A stretch of DNA of 64,000 bases from an uncultured Nonlabens sp. (lineage in GTDB: Bacteria; Bacteroidota; Bacteroidia; Flavobacteriales; Flavobacteriaceae), in contig NZ_CANLXZ010000003.1 of the NCBI RefSeq assembly GCF_947495285.1, forward strand, positions 1-64,000, in the 5' to 3' direction. Both the position numbers and the translations under genes were made by a program. Of the stretch, positions 18,741-27,170 are shown in pieces; the stretch's first letter is position 1, and each line of letters opens with the position of its first letter. The notes under the pieces were generated by a model. The model had not been told where the DNA came from. It did no database searches and saw nothing but the letters and a program-made list of their open reading frames with translations.

Positions 18741-20112
18741 AGAACTTTTTAAAGATTTTGATGCTATTTCTGAAGCACGATGGAAACAGAAAATCCAGAT
18801 GGACCTTAAAGGTGCAGACTATAACGATACCCTTATTACCGCTACCAGAGAAGGTATTCATATAAAGCCATTTTATCATAGCGAGAGTGCGCCAGATATT
18901 AATATCACTAATCGTTCTACACAGACTAACGACTGGTACATATCTCAAAAAGTATATGCTGGTAATGCTGTAGCCGCAAATAAAAAAGCACTGGACATTT
19001 TAAACCGCGGTGGTGAGGGAATTATATTCATAATCCCTAACTCTAGCATAGATCCTACTCTATTGTTTAAAAATCTACCTAAGGTAGGTTTACAGATTCA
19101 CACTCCGTTTTTTAACCTAGATTATATAAAATCTATTCATCAAATTGCACCGCATGCTTATGTTCACATAGACATTATTCATCAACTAGCCAGTGATGGA
19201 AACTGGTTTAAGAACAAGAATCATGACTTTAAAAACCTAGATACATTTCTCCATAGTTTTGATGGTTTTTTCTCTAATCTTACTATAAACACATCTACCT
19301 ATCAACAGGCTGGTGCTACCATTACTCAAGAACTAGCTTATTTTACAGCTCATCTTAACGAGTATTTGAATCATTTAGATCATGGTGGTACGTTATCCGC
19401 TTTCGCGAAAGCGGGAAAAAGAATCAACATAGACACGGTTATAGGTAGTAATTACTTTTTTGAGATCGCAAAATATCGTGCCTATCGTATTTTAACCAAA
19501 ACTTTAGGAGATCTATACGCAGTCGATTTAGGCTGCTATATAACCGCAACACCTAGCCTGCGCAATAAATCTTTAATGGATTATAATGTGAATATGTTGC
19601 GCACCACTACCGAGTGTATGAGTGCTATTTTAGGCGGTGCAGACACGTTGTGCAACCTACCATATGATACATTTTTTAACAAAGAAAATGAATTTGGAGA
19701 TCGCATAGCGCGCAATCAGTTAAGGATTCTAAAAGACGAGGCTTATCTCAATCAAATAGGCAACCCAGCAGACGGCTCTTATTACATCGATACCATTACC
19801 AAGCAACTGGTAGAAAAAGCACTGGATATATTTAAGGATGTCGAGAATGCAGGTGGTTTTACACAGTCACTTTTTGATGGCACCATACAGCGCAAGATCA
19901 AAGAAAGTGCACAACAAGAACAAGAAGATTTTAATACAGGAAAACGTGTTCTTATAGGAGCAAATAAGCATCCTAATGCGGCATTACCTTTACAAAAAGA
20001 GTACGAAATATTACCGTTTAGAAAGATAGAACCTCGCAAGACTTTAATACAACCTATTATTAAAAAGCGTATTACTGAAGAGCTTGAGAAAAGCGAAATC
20101 AAAAAATTGTAA
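18733..20112 (+). CDS. mutA: Methylmalonyl-CoA mutase small subunit
   Basis: Non-catalytic beta subunit of the heterodimeric mutase that interconverts methylmalonyl-CoA and succinyl-CoA in propionate metabolism. The 459-residue protein has the family's barrel region, with RAYRILTKTLGDLYAVDLG and YNVNMLRTTTECMSAILGGA, and lacks a C-terminal B12-binding domain, as expected for Bacteroidetes small subunits. The palindrome at 19398 encodes residues 222-228 (SAFAKAG). It overlaps divIC upstream. Downstream the large-subunit gene is unusually far (862 bases), separated by two small lipoprotein genes. Confidence 0.93.
   Translation: MSKELFKDFDAISEARWKQKIQMDLKGADYNDTLITATREGIHIKPFYHSESAPDINITNRSTQTNDWYISQKVYAGNAVAANKKALDILNRGGEGIIFIIPNSSIDPTLLFKNLPKVGLQIHTPFFNLDYIKSIHQIAPHAYVHIDIIHQLASDGNWFKNKNHDFKNLDTFLHSFDGFFSNLTINTSTYQQAGATITQELAYFTAHLNEYLNHLDHGGTLSAFAKAGKRINIDTVIGSNYFFEIAKYRAYRILTKTLGDLYAVDLGCYITATPSLRNKSLMDYNVNMLRTTTECMSAILGGADTLCNLPYDTFFNKENEFGDRIARNQLRILKDEAYLNQIGNPADGSYYIDTITKQLVEKALDIFKDVENAGGFTQSLFDGTIQRKIKESAQQEQEDFNTGKRVLIGANKHPNAALPLQKEYEILPFRKIEPRKTLIQPIIKKRITEELEKSEIKKL
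19398..19413. repeat. Dispersed palindrome, copy 4 (inside mutA)
   Basis: Perfect CGCTTTCGCGAAAGCG, in fact symmetric over 18 bases, read as AFAKA within LSAFAKAGKR. Confidence 0.92.
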
Positions 20113-20134
20113 TGGTTTTTTTATCACAAATGTC

Positions 20135-20172
20135 TATCCATAGGTACGGACTTAAGTCCGCACCTATGGATA
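20135..20172. repeat. 38-base palindrome, copy A
   Basis: An inverted repeat running TATCCATAGGT-x-CGGAC / GTCCG-C-ACCTATGGATA around a central TTAA, with one mismatch (A at 20146). Its last base is the A of the ATG at 20172. A near-identical copy is at 20530-20567. As RNA it would form a long hairpin directly against the start codon. Confidence 0.9.
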
Positions 20173-20456
20173 TGAGGACATCGATTTTATCAAAAGGCAG
20201 AATTAATTCTAGCCTTTTAAAAATGGGGTTTCTTTTTATCTTCACGTCCTGTAATACTCAAAGCACTGCCGAAACACTTATAGGTAACTGGAAAGTAAGC
20301 AGCATTACAAATGTGGACTCTCAAGAAGGTATTATAAACATTCCAAGAAGAGGAAATGAAGGACTCTTAAAAACTTATTTTCATGAAACCGATTTATATC
20401 AATTTCAACTAGCAAGAGAACTGACCATTTTAAGCAAATTTAGAACCTGGCCATAA
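20172..20456 (+). CDS. Small lipoprotein, truncated lipocalin-like
   Basis: From the ATG at 20172 the product is 94 residues: MRTSILSKGR, a hydrophobic stretch ending in a lipobox (LFIFTSC), then TAETLIGNWKVSSITNVD. The L-x-G-x-W-K start resembles lipocalin-like lipoproteins of Bacteroidetes, but the barrel is cut short (about half length), so it may be a fragment. An alternative ATG at 20112 overlaps the mutA stop (TAATG) and would read the palindrome as protein (SIHRYGLKSAPMDM); this would put a polar stretch before the signal peptide, so I prefer 20172. It is a paralogue of the next gene. Confidence 0.5.
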   Translation: MRTSILSKGRINSSLLKMGFLFIFTSCNTQSTAETLIGNWKVSSITNVDSQEGIINIPRRGNEGLLKTYFHETDLYQFQLARELTILSKFRTWP

Positions 20457-20529
20457 GCGAGGTTTTATAGTATCAGTAAAAGTAACTTTAATAAGAATTA
20501 TAAATGATTAAAATCAAACCTACACCATC

Positions 20530-20567
20530 TATCCATAGGTGCGGACTTAAGTCTGCACCTATGGATA
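20530..20567. repeat. 38-base palindrome, copy B
   Basis: Same sequence as copy A with a different single mismatch (T at 20553). It again ends exactly at the A of an ATG (20567), here of the second lipoprotein gene. Confidence 0.9.
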
Positions 20568-20818
20568 TGTTGATAGGTATGTTTCTGATTTTCATGTCTT
20601 GTTCAAATTCTTTTACTCAAGAAGAATTAGAAGGTACTTGGAAAATAGAAGTGAATACAATTGCTAAAAATGAGAACTTAAGTAACGATCCTTTTGCAAT
20701 AACAAGAGTCTTTTTGCAAACAGATTCCGTTAGTATTTTTAAAGAAGGAAAGTTTAAATTTACAGAAACACCTTTTTCAATAACTCCTCTTTACTATGAA
20801 TTTAATCAAGAGAGTTGA
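20567..20818 (+). CDS. Small lipoprotein, second lipocalin-like copy
   Basis: From ATG 20567 the product is 83 residues: a very short hydrophobic leader with lipobox (MLIGMFLIFMSC), then EELEGTWKIEVNT, again L/E-x-G-x-W-K as in lipocalin-like lipoproteins. An in-frame ATG at 20504 would add the palindrome-encoded SIHRCGLKSAPMDM. Past the stop, codons such as those for NGKEEWNTLANFGN (another frame, to about 20890) suggest a frameshifted remainder of the domain. Likely a decaying duplicate of the previous gene. No function is assigned. Confidence 0.45.
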   Translation: MLIGMFLIFMSCSNSFTQEELEGTWKIEVNTIAKNENLSNDPFAITRVFLQTDSVSIFKEGKFKFTETPFSITPLYYEFNQES

Positions 20819-20974
20819 TCCTTATAAATTTATAGGTATAAAATGGAAAAGAGGAATGGAACACATTGGCCAATTTTGGCAATGAATATAGTAGAAAATG
20901 ATATTAATCGGAAAGTTTAAAAACATCAAAATAATGTATCTAATGAACGATTAGTATTAATCCGAAATTAAACC

Positions 20975-23104
20975 ATGAAAAGAAAAGACATATCTAACCT
21001 AAAACCCAATTACGATTTTCATACCAAGCGACCAGAAACCGCTACCTATGAAACATCAGAAGGTATTGCTATAAAGAAAGAGTACACAAAAGATGATGTT
21101 AAAAACTTAGAGCATCTAGACTTTGTAGCAGGTATAGCGCCTAATTTACGTGGTCCTTATTCTACCATGTATGTGCGCCGTCCATGGACAGTAAGACAGT
21201 ATGCAGGTTTTTCTAGTGCGACAGAATCAAATGCATTTTATAGAAGAAATCTCGCTGCTGGACAGAAGGGACTTTCTGTAGCCTTTGACCTGGCGACGCA
21301 TAGAGGTTATGACAGTGATCATGAACGTGTGGTAGGTGATGTAGGTAAAGCTGGTGTTGCTATAGATAGCGTTGAGGATATGAAAATACTTTTTGACTCT
21401 ATCCCGCTAGATAAGATGTCGGTTTCTATGACCATGAATGGTGCGGTTTTACCTATCATGGCATTCTACATAGTTGCAGCAATGGAGCAAGGTGTGGATC
21501 AAAAACTACTGAGTGGTACGATTCAGAACGATATTCTTAAGGAATTCATGGTACGTAACACATATATCTATCCGCCTGGGCCTAGTATGCAAATTATCTC
21601 AGATATTTTTGAATACACCAGTCAGCACATGCCTAAGTTTAACTCCATTTCCATATCTGGTTATCACATGTATGAAGCAGGTGCGACCAGTGATATAGAA
21701 CTAGCCTACACACTGGCCGATGGTCTAGAATACGTGCGTAAAGGACTAGCCGCAGGAATGGACATCGATACCTTTGCTCCTCGTCTATCTTTCTTTTGGG
21801 CAATAGGAATGAATCATTTTATGGAAATTGCAAAAATGCGTGCGGCACGTATGCTCTGGGCAAAAATGATCAAACAGTTTCATCCTAAAAATGCTAAATC
21901 TCTTGCTTTAAGAACACACTGTCAGACCTCTGGATGGTCACTTACAGAGCAAGATCCTTTTAATAACGTGGCGAGAACTGCTATTGAGGCATCTGCAGCA
22001 GCATTCGGTGGTACACAAAGTTTACATACTAATGCACTCGATGAGGCTATTGCTTTACCTACAGATTTCAGTGCGCGTATTGCTAGAAATACTCAGTTAT
22101 TTTTACAAGAAGAAACCGGTATTACAAAAACAGTAGATCCATGGGCAGGTTCTTATTATGTAGAATCCCTTACAGATCAAATTGCTGACAAAGCCTGGGA
22201 ACTTATTGAAGAAGTAGAAGAACTAGGCGGCATGACCAAAGCTATAGAGGCAGGAATCCCTAAAATGCGCATAGAAGAAGCCGCTGCAAAGAAACAAGCA
22301 CGTATAGATTCTGGAATAGACACCATAGTAGGTGTGAATAAATACCCTAGTCCAGACGAGGATCACATAGATACTCTAGAGGTAGATAATGCGGCTGTAC
22401 GTATGGAGCAAATCGATAGGTTAACCGATATTAAAGCCACAAGAGACACTCAAAAAGTAGAAAAAGCTTTAAAAGCACTGACAGATTGCGCTAGAACTAA
22501 AGAAGGTAATTTGCTAGAACTCGCTGTAAATGCGGCAAGAGAACGAGCAACTCTAGGCGAAATTTCAGATGCTTTAGAAGAGGTTTATGGTCGTTATAGA
22601 GCGACTATAAAAAGTGTACAAGGAGTATATAAGAAAGAGATTATGAATGATTCCGCTTTCGCGAAAGCGCAACAACTAGCAGACCAATTTGCAAAAATCG
22701 AAGGACGTAGACCTAGAATAATGATCGCAAAAATGGGACAAGACGGCCACGATCGAGGTGCAAAAGTAGTCGCGACTGGTTATGCAGATGTAGGTTTTGA
22801 CGTAGATATAGGTCCATTGTTTCAAACACCAGCAGAAGCGGCAAAACAAGCTGTAGAAAACGATGTACACGTGCTGGGTGTTTCTTCTCTTGCTGCAGGT
22901 CACAAAACACTTGTGCCGCAAGTAATGGAAGAGCTTAAGAAATATGACCGTGAGGACATCATGATAGTCGTAGGTGGCGTGATACCTAGAAAAGATTATC
23001 AATTCTTGTTTAACGCAGGAGTAGCAGCTGTATTTGGCCCTGGAACTAAAATTAGTGAAGCAGCGATTGATATTTTGGGATTGTTGATGCCCGAAGAGTC
23101 GTAA
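20975..23104 (+). CDS. mutB: Methylmalonyl-CoA mutase large subunit
   Basis: Catalytic, B12-dependent subunit (709 aa). The N-terminal barrel has [20 protein letters not shown] and the active-site region HRGYDSDH. The C-terminal cobalamin domain shows D590-x-H592-x-x-G595 ([16 protein letters not shown]), SSLAAGH and VVGGVIP, so the cofactor-binding His592 is present. The palindrome at 22654 encodes SAFAKA (560-565), in the linker between barrel and B12 domain, a place where extra residues are tolerated. It is followed by a strong terminator. The name scpA is used in some annotations. Confidence 0.97.
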   Translation: MKRKDISNLKPNYDFHTKRPETATYETSEGIAIKKEYTKDDVKNLEHLDFVAGIAPNLRGPYSTMYVRRPWTVRQYAGFSSATESNAFYRRNLAAGQKGLSVAFDLATHRGYDSDHERVVGDVGKAGVAIDSVEDMKILFDSIPLDKMSVSMTMNGAVLPIMAFYIVAAMEQGVDQKLLSGTIQNDILKEFMVRNTYIYPPGPSMQIISDIFEYTSQHMPKFNSISISGYHMYEAGATSDIELAYTLADGLEYVRKGLAAGMDIDTFAPRLSFFWAIGMNHFMEIAKMRAARMLWAKMIKQFHPKNAKSLALRTHCQTSGWSLTEQDPFNNVARTAIEASAAAFGGTQSLHTNALDEAIALPTDFSARIARNTQLFLQEETGITKTVDPWAGSYYVESLTDQIADKAWELIEEVEELGGMTKAIEAGIPKMRIEEAAAKKQARIDSGIDTIVGVNKYPSPDEDHIDTLEVDNAAVRMEQIDRLTDIKATRDTQKVEKALKALTDCARTKEGNLLELAVNAARERATLGEISDALEEVYGRYRATIKSVQGVYKKEIMNDSAFAKAQQLADQFAKIEGRRPRIMIAKMGQDGHDRGAKVVATGYADVGFDVDIGPLFQTPAEAAKQAVENDVHVLGVSSLAAGHKTLVPQVMEELKKYDREDIMIVVGGVIPRKDYQFLFNAGVAAVFGPGTKISEAAIDILGLLMPEES
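22654..22669. repeat. Dispersed palindrome, copy 5 (inside mutB)
   Basis: Perfect CGCTTTCGCGAAAGCG, read as AFAKA in the domain linker of the mutase. Confidence 0.92.
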
Positions 23105-23120
23105 ATCTATTTTAACTCCT

Positions 23121-23165
23121 AAAAACCAACATGCCAAGTATCCGTCTTGGCATGTTTGGTTTTTA
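23121..23165 (+). terminator. Intrinsic terminator after mutB
   Basis: Arms CATGCCAAG and CTTGGCATG with a 7-base loop, extended by AAAAACCAA and TTTGGTTTTT, 17 bases after the stop. This ends the udk-to-mutB transcript. Confidence 0.85.
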
Positions 23166-23254
23166 ACGATAAAACAAATTATGGCGATAAAAATCAGAAC
23201 CGTGAACAGTAATTTTAATAAAATCTAATTTTTAATAGAACTAACGCACATTTC

Positions 23255-24385
23255 TTGAAACAAAGGTTCTCATCTACCCTATTTATATTATTGATTCCGT
23301 GCATAAGCTTCTCACAAAACCTAGTGCTCAATGGGAGTTTTGAATCTACAGAAGGTTGTACAGAGTTTATAAGTGGTTTCAGAAAAGTAAAAGAATGGTC
23401 CAACCCTACTTTAGGAACAACAGATCTTTTTAATGATTGCATAGTTAGCCATGCGGGAATGCCTAATAATTATAACGGAACACAGGTAGCACATCATGGT
23501 CATAAGTACGCAGGAATTTATTGCTACTCTCATGATGATTACCGTGAGTATATTCAAGGTAAGATCTCTAGAAGCTTAAAAGCAGGTAAAGAATACAAAC
23601 TCAAGTTTTTCATAAGCCTTGCCGAAGCTTCTGATTTTGCTATAAAAGAGTTTTCTATTTTGTTTTTGCCTAGTGAATTAAATCTCTCTACGTCAGAAGA
23701 GTTATCAAAGAAGCAATTGAGAAAAATTAAGAATGACAAATATGCCATTTACCCTATTGAAAATGAAATGTATTATGATAATACAGAGCGATGGATACCA
23801 TTAGAATTAACCTTTACAGCTTCTGGAAATGAATCGTATTTCATAATAGGAAACTTTAATAAAAACTCTAGAACAGATAAACGTGCAGTATCAAAAAAGA
23901 ACAGACAGAATATCTCTTATTATTACATAGATAATGTAAGTCTGGTAGATACATCTGTAACTATAGAAAATTCATTAGAAAATGTAGCTTTTACCGCACG
24001 TAAAGAAACTATAAAAACCGAATCACAGCGTTCTTTTCTACTTAACTCCACCTACACTTTAAAATCCATACGCTTTGAATTTGATAAAGCTACTGTATTA
24101 GAAGAAAGTACGGCAGAGTTAAATGAGCTGATCCTATATCTCATAATAAATCCTAAGCTTCACATTACTATTAACGGTCATACGGACTATTTAGGAAACG
24201 CAGCTTACAATCAAAAACTATCTGAAGACAGAGCAAAAAGCGTTGCAGACTATCTTATCAATAACGGAATAACAAAAGACAGAATCAAATACAAAGGCTA
24301 CGGAGAATCGCAACCCATAGATCCTAACGAGCCAGAAGATGCGCAAATAAAAAATAGACGCGTGGAGTTTGTGTTGAGCAATTAA
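23255..24385 (+). CDS. OmpA-family outer-membrane protein
   Basis: A 376-residue protein with a signal peptide (STLFILLIPCISFSQ), an N-terminal domain of about 220 residues (NLVLNGSFESTEGCTEF, a carbohydrate-binding-like beta-sandwich start) and a C-terminal OmpA peptidoglycan-binding domain (IRFEFDKATVLEESTAELNE; INGHTDYLGNAAYNQKLSE; RIKYKGYGESQPI; KNRRVEF). It should tether the outer membrane to the cell wall. The start codon is TTG at 23255 and gives a well-formed signal peptide. It is convergent with and overlaps the next gene's 3' end by 4 bases. Confidence 0.88.
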   Translation: MKQRFSSTLFILLIPCISFSQNLVLNGSFESTEGCTEFISGFRKVKEWSNPTLGTTDLFNDCIVSHAGMPNNYNGTQVAHHGHKYAGIYCYSHDDYREYIQGKISRSLKAGKEYKLKFFISLAEASDFAIKEFSILFLPSELNLSTSEELSKKQLRKIKNDKYAIYPIENEMYYDNTERWIPLELTFTASGNESYFIIGNFNKNSRTDKRAVSKKNRQNISYYYIDNVSLVDTSVTIENSLENVAFTARKETIKTESQRSFLLNSTYTLKSIRFEFDKATVLEESTAELNELILYLIINPKLHITINGHTDYLGNAAYNQKLSEDRAKSVADYLINNGITKDRIKYKGYGESQPIDPNEPEDAQIKNRRVEFVLSN

Positions 24386-25173
24386 TTGTTCCTTCTTCTC
24401 TCACGGCGCAATCTTCTTGCTTCTTTTTTCTTTAAAAAATAAAGTTTTCTTTTCTCTGATATACTTAAATCATCACGATCTCTATTCTGTAAATCAATTA
24501 GCTGTTGATTACCAGTACCTTTAAGAGGTACATTTCTATAATCTCTAACATTGAGACGTATACCTAAAGCCAGATTTATAAATTTCCCCTTATCAAAAGT
24601 ATCTCCTAATGCAGGAGCACTATTTATATTATAAGAAATGGACTCATAACTTGGGCTTAAATACAATGACATAGCACTAGATAAATTATATTCTATGCTA
24701 GTCGTTATTCTAAATACATTTCCAGTATCTCTAAATTTACCACCGCCTTGTTCTGCACCTTGTCTATTCTTATTTTGACTGTATCCATAACCTAGATCTG
24801 CAGTGATGCTCCAGTCGTCATTTAATTGATAATCATAACCTAGAAACAGATAAGCATTGAACTTAGTAGTCTTATTAAATTCTCCTATTACATCTGTATT
24901 TTTTACCCTGAAAAAGTCTTGAGTCAGCCCACCACCTACATAAATATTTTTATAAATATCAAATTGCATTCTTATACCATAGCCAGTACCGTTAGATAAT
25001 CCGTTACCTATAAAGTTATCGCCGGCAGGCAAAGCACGTTGTAAATAAAGATCAACTGCAAAAATACGATCTGGTAAGCTATTAAGCTTTTCTGTTGTAT
25101 TTTCTTGACTATAAGAATAGTACCCTAATAATACAGTTGCTATTATAAGTATTTTTCTAGTAATTAATCTCAT
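24382..25173 (-). CDS. Outer-membrane beta-barrel protein
   Basis: A 263-residue protein from the ATG at 25173 (MRLITRKILIIATVLLGYYSYSQ, a good signal peptide). An upstream in-frame ATG at 25209 would place an extra polar segment in front and is less likely. Strands such as KNIYVGGGLTQDFFRV and DWSITADLGYGYSQNK suggest an outer-membrane barrel. The tail is charged and basic (KKKEARRLRRERRRNN). It is not a recognised family. Its start overlaps the stop of the upstream lipoprotein gene by 17 bases, so the two probably work together. Confidence 0.65.
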   Translation of the reverse strand: MRLITRKILIIATVLLGYYSYSQENTTEKLNSLPDRIFAVDLYLQRALPAGDNFIGNGLSNGTGYGIRMQFDIYKNIYVGGGLTQDFFRVKNTDVIGEFNKTTKFNAYLFLGYDYQLNDDWSITADLGYGYSQNKNRQGAEQGGGKFRDTGNVFRITTSIEYNLSSAMSLYLSPSYESISYNINSAPALGDTFDKGKFINLALGIRLNVRDYRNVPLKGTGNQQLIDLQNRDRDDLSISEKRKLYFLKKKEARRLRRERRRNN

Positions 25174-25867
25174 AACGTTCTGTAGGATTGTTAATTGTAA
25201 ATTGTTCATTTACTTCATTTCCAGCGGCATCTCTATAATTCACATCTATGACAGATGGATAAAATGCTCTAAATTCAAATAAACCATCATCTGTTGTTTG
25301 ATTTACCAAATCAATGATCTCATCTTCAAACCCACAGTTTTCATCTCTTACAACTGAGTTATTCTCGTACAATTCGTCACAATAAATCGCAAAATAATTA
25401 ATGGTTACATCATAAACACTCGTCGTTCCAGATGTGTTTATAAATTCTAATTCCACATTTGCAATATCTGTCATAGTAATTAATGGAATATCTAGAGTAA
25501 GGTCTTGATTAAAACTATCACTCGCTACAGCCAGTATTTTACTAGAATCATCCACCCCATTTATACGTACATAATATCTATAGGTAGTATCAAATAACAT
25601 GGTAAAAGAAACAGCTCCATTCTCATCTGTAGTTCCTTTACCTAACAAAAAATCTCTGTTAGGTTCTGAGGTTTTAACTAGACTCTGTCCATTAAATGAA
25701 AAGAAATCATAAGATCTATAAGTCGTTACTTCTACAGATGCGTTGACAAGTGGCAAACCACTAGAATCAACTATTCTAGTTTTAAAAAAAGCACGCTTAT
25801 CGTCATCTAGTCTGGCCTCACAAGAAATTAAAATTATAGGAAGTAATATAAAAAGTAGCTTTTTCAT
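25157..25867 (-). CDS. Lipoprotein with carboxypeptidase-regulatory-like domain
   Basis: A 236-residue protein with a lipoprotein signal (MKKLLFILLPIILISC, lipobox LISC, Cys16). The part after it (KTRIVDSSGLPLVNASVEVT) matches the start of CarboxypepD_reg-like beta-sandwich domains. The rest is acidic and probably another sandwich domain. It precedes the beta-barrel gene with overlap, suggesting an outer-membrane barrel plus lipoprotein pair. The cargo or role is unknown. Confidence 0.7.
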   Translation of the reverse strand: MKKLLFILLPIILISCEARLDDDKRAFFKTRIVDSSGLPLVNASVEVTTYRSYDFFSFNGQSLVKTSEPNRDFLLGKGTTDENGAVSFTMLFDTTYRYYVRINGVDDSSKILAVASDSFNQDLTLDIPLITMTDIANVELEFINTSGTTSVYDVTINYFAIYCDELYENNSVVRDENCGFEDEIIDLVNQTTDDGLFEFRAFYPSVIDVNYRDAAGNEVNEQFTINNPTERYEINY

Positions 25868-25935
25868 ATAGATTGGTTTATAGATAGATGTAGAATTCTA
25901 AAAAAGGTTGCTTATCGTTAGAAAGAAAAGTACAA

Positions 25936-26652
25936 TTATTTTGTAATCACGTCTGCGCCTAGAAATTTATCATCTTTGTTATAATACCATTTACGCATTT
26001 TAGGCATGTGTATTCCATTGATCAAATGACTATCAGATAATAAAATGTACTCTCCAGAATCAGATTTTACATTACCTATTTCATCTGTTTTAAAAAATTG
26101 ATAGATCTCCATTTTATAAGTAGTTGGATCAAAATAAAAGAACCATACATCGTTTCCTACCGCTTCATTATAAGAAGCTTTTATCACTAAATATTCTTTA
26201 CCTTTAAAGGTTTTACGTTCTACATTTGAATCTATATGAGTTCCTTGATCCTTTAATTTCATCGGTAAACCATACAAATAGGTATAATAGTTTTTCATAA
26301 AAACGGCTCTTTCATTCTCCTTATCCGTACTCTCCATAGGAGTCTGTGGAGATCTTAAATCCTTTTTATTCACCCATGCGTTTTCTTTATCTACCGTGTA
26401 AATAGTCATAACACTATCACGAGTAGCAGCTGCACTAAATTTTTGAGCCGGCAAGTCTATAAAAATGTCACTCACACGAGCTGGTTTATCTGGCGTAGAC
26501 ATCGTAACCTGTAAATTTCCTTTAAAACTATTCCAGTTTCCACTGGGGTCATGAACTTTGATTGCTTTATCCAGTAGTTGCTGTCCTGTCATTTCTTGAG
26601 CAACTCCATTAAAAAAAGCTCCTAAAAATAAAAGTGAGAAAAGATATTTCAT
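25936..26652 (-). CDS. Secreted DUF6503-like protein (LolA-type fold)
   Basis: A 238-residue protein with signal peptide (MKYLFSLLFLGAFFNGVAQ). It begins QQLLDKAIKVHDPSGNWNSF and has NVERKTFKGKEYLVIKASY and VWFFYFDPTTYKMEIYQF, the pattern of LolA/LppX-like lipid-binding proteins annotated in Bacteroidetes as DUF6503. It may carry a lipid or lipoprotein in the periplasm; this is by fold resemblance only. The terminator at 26703 separates it from the ferredoxin gene. Confidence 0.68.
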   Translation of the reverse strand: MKYLFSLLFLGAFFNGVAQEMTGQQLLDKAIKVHDPSGNWNSFKGNLQVTMSTPDKPARVSDIFIDLPAQKFSAAATRDSVMTIYTVDKENAWVNKKDLRSPQTPMESTDKENERAVFMKNYYTYLYGLPMKLKDQGTHIDSNVERKTFKGKEYLVIKASYNEAVGNDVWFFYFDPTTYKMEIYQFFKTDEIGNVKSDSGEYILLSDSHLINGIHMPKMRKWYYNKDDKFLGADVITK

Positions 26653-26702
26653 GACTATAAAATTTAAGCTAATATAATTAATAACCAGTTACTCCATAAA
26701 AA

Positions 26703-26738
26703 CAAAAAACTCTCAAAAGCGATAGCTCTTGAGAGTTG
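26703..26738 (-). terminator. Intrinsic terminator after the ferredoxin gene
   Basis: Arms AACTCTCAA and TTGAGAGTT around a short GC pair and GATA loop, read on the minus strand into a T run. It lies 31 bases past the ferredoxin stop. Confidence 0.75.
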
Positions 26739-26768
26739 TAAAATAGTAATTATCGTTTAAAACACTCC

Positions 26769-27119
26769 TTAGTCCTTATGCATAAAAGCTTGCTTTTCTA
26801 AGAGCACTTCTTTAGTCTCCACCACATTATCATCTGGCACACAGCAGTCCACAGGGCATACCGCAGCACATTGCGGCTCTTCATGAAAACCTACACACTC
26901 CGTACATTTATCTGGGACTATATAATAAAACTCGTCGCTTACTGGTTCTTGCGTCTCATTAGAATCCACTTCTTTACCGTTAGGTAAAACAACATTTCCA
27001 TCTAAATCTGTACCGTCTGCATAGCGCCAGTCATCTGCTGCTTCATAAATTGCCGTGTTAGGACACTCAGGTTCACACGCGCCACAATTAATACATTCGT
27101 CTGTTATGATGATTGCCAT
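26769..27119 (-). CDS. 2[4Fe-4S] ferredoxin, Chromatium-like type
   Basis: A 116-residue electron carrier. The first cluster ligands are C9, C12, C15 and C19 ([12 protein letters not shown]). The second set is C72, C75, C84 and C88, with an eight-residue gap between the second and third ([18 protein letters not shown]), the mark of the long-loop Alvin-type ferredoxins. Two more cysteines follow (DCC, 92-93). The middle has an acidic insert of about 40 residues. It is divergent from the acyl-CoA reductase gene with only 35 bases between start codons, so it could donate electrons to a partner expressed with it; this is inference. Confidence 0.93.
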   Translation of the reverse strand: MAIIITDECINCGACEPECPNTAIYEAADDWRYADGTDLDGNVVLPNGKEVDSNETQEPVSDEFYYIVPDKCTECVGFHEEPQCAAVCPVDCCVPDDNVVETKEVLLEKQAFMHKD

Positions 27120-27129
27120 AGCTTTTCTT

Positions 27130-27137
27130 TACTTTTG
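27130..27137 (+). promoter_or_regulatory. -7 promoter box of the acyl-CoA reductase gene
   Basis: TACTTTTG 17 bases before the GTG start. It lies side by side with the opposite-facing box of the ferredoxin gene. Confidence 0.45.
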
Positions 27138-27139
27138 TG

Positions 27140-27170
27140 CAAAAATAGTGCCTTGTGAACACATTGTCAA
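27140..27170 (-). promoter_or_regulatory. Promoter of the ferredoxin gene (-33 TTG, -7 TATTTTTG)
   Basis: On the minus strand TTG (27170-27168), 20 bases, then TATTTTTG (27147-27140), a good match to the Bacteroidetes consensus. The -33 part lies inside the first codons of the acyl-CoA reductase gene. Confidence 0.5.

Noticed and set aside
22676-23137. A 153-codon minus-strand frame opposite the mutB cobalamin domain
   Set aside because: It lies opposite a highly conserved coding region and is rich in Cys, Tyr and His, as typical for antisense shadows.
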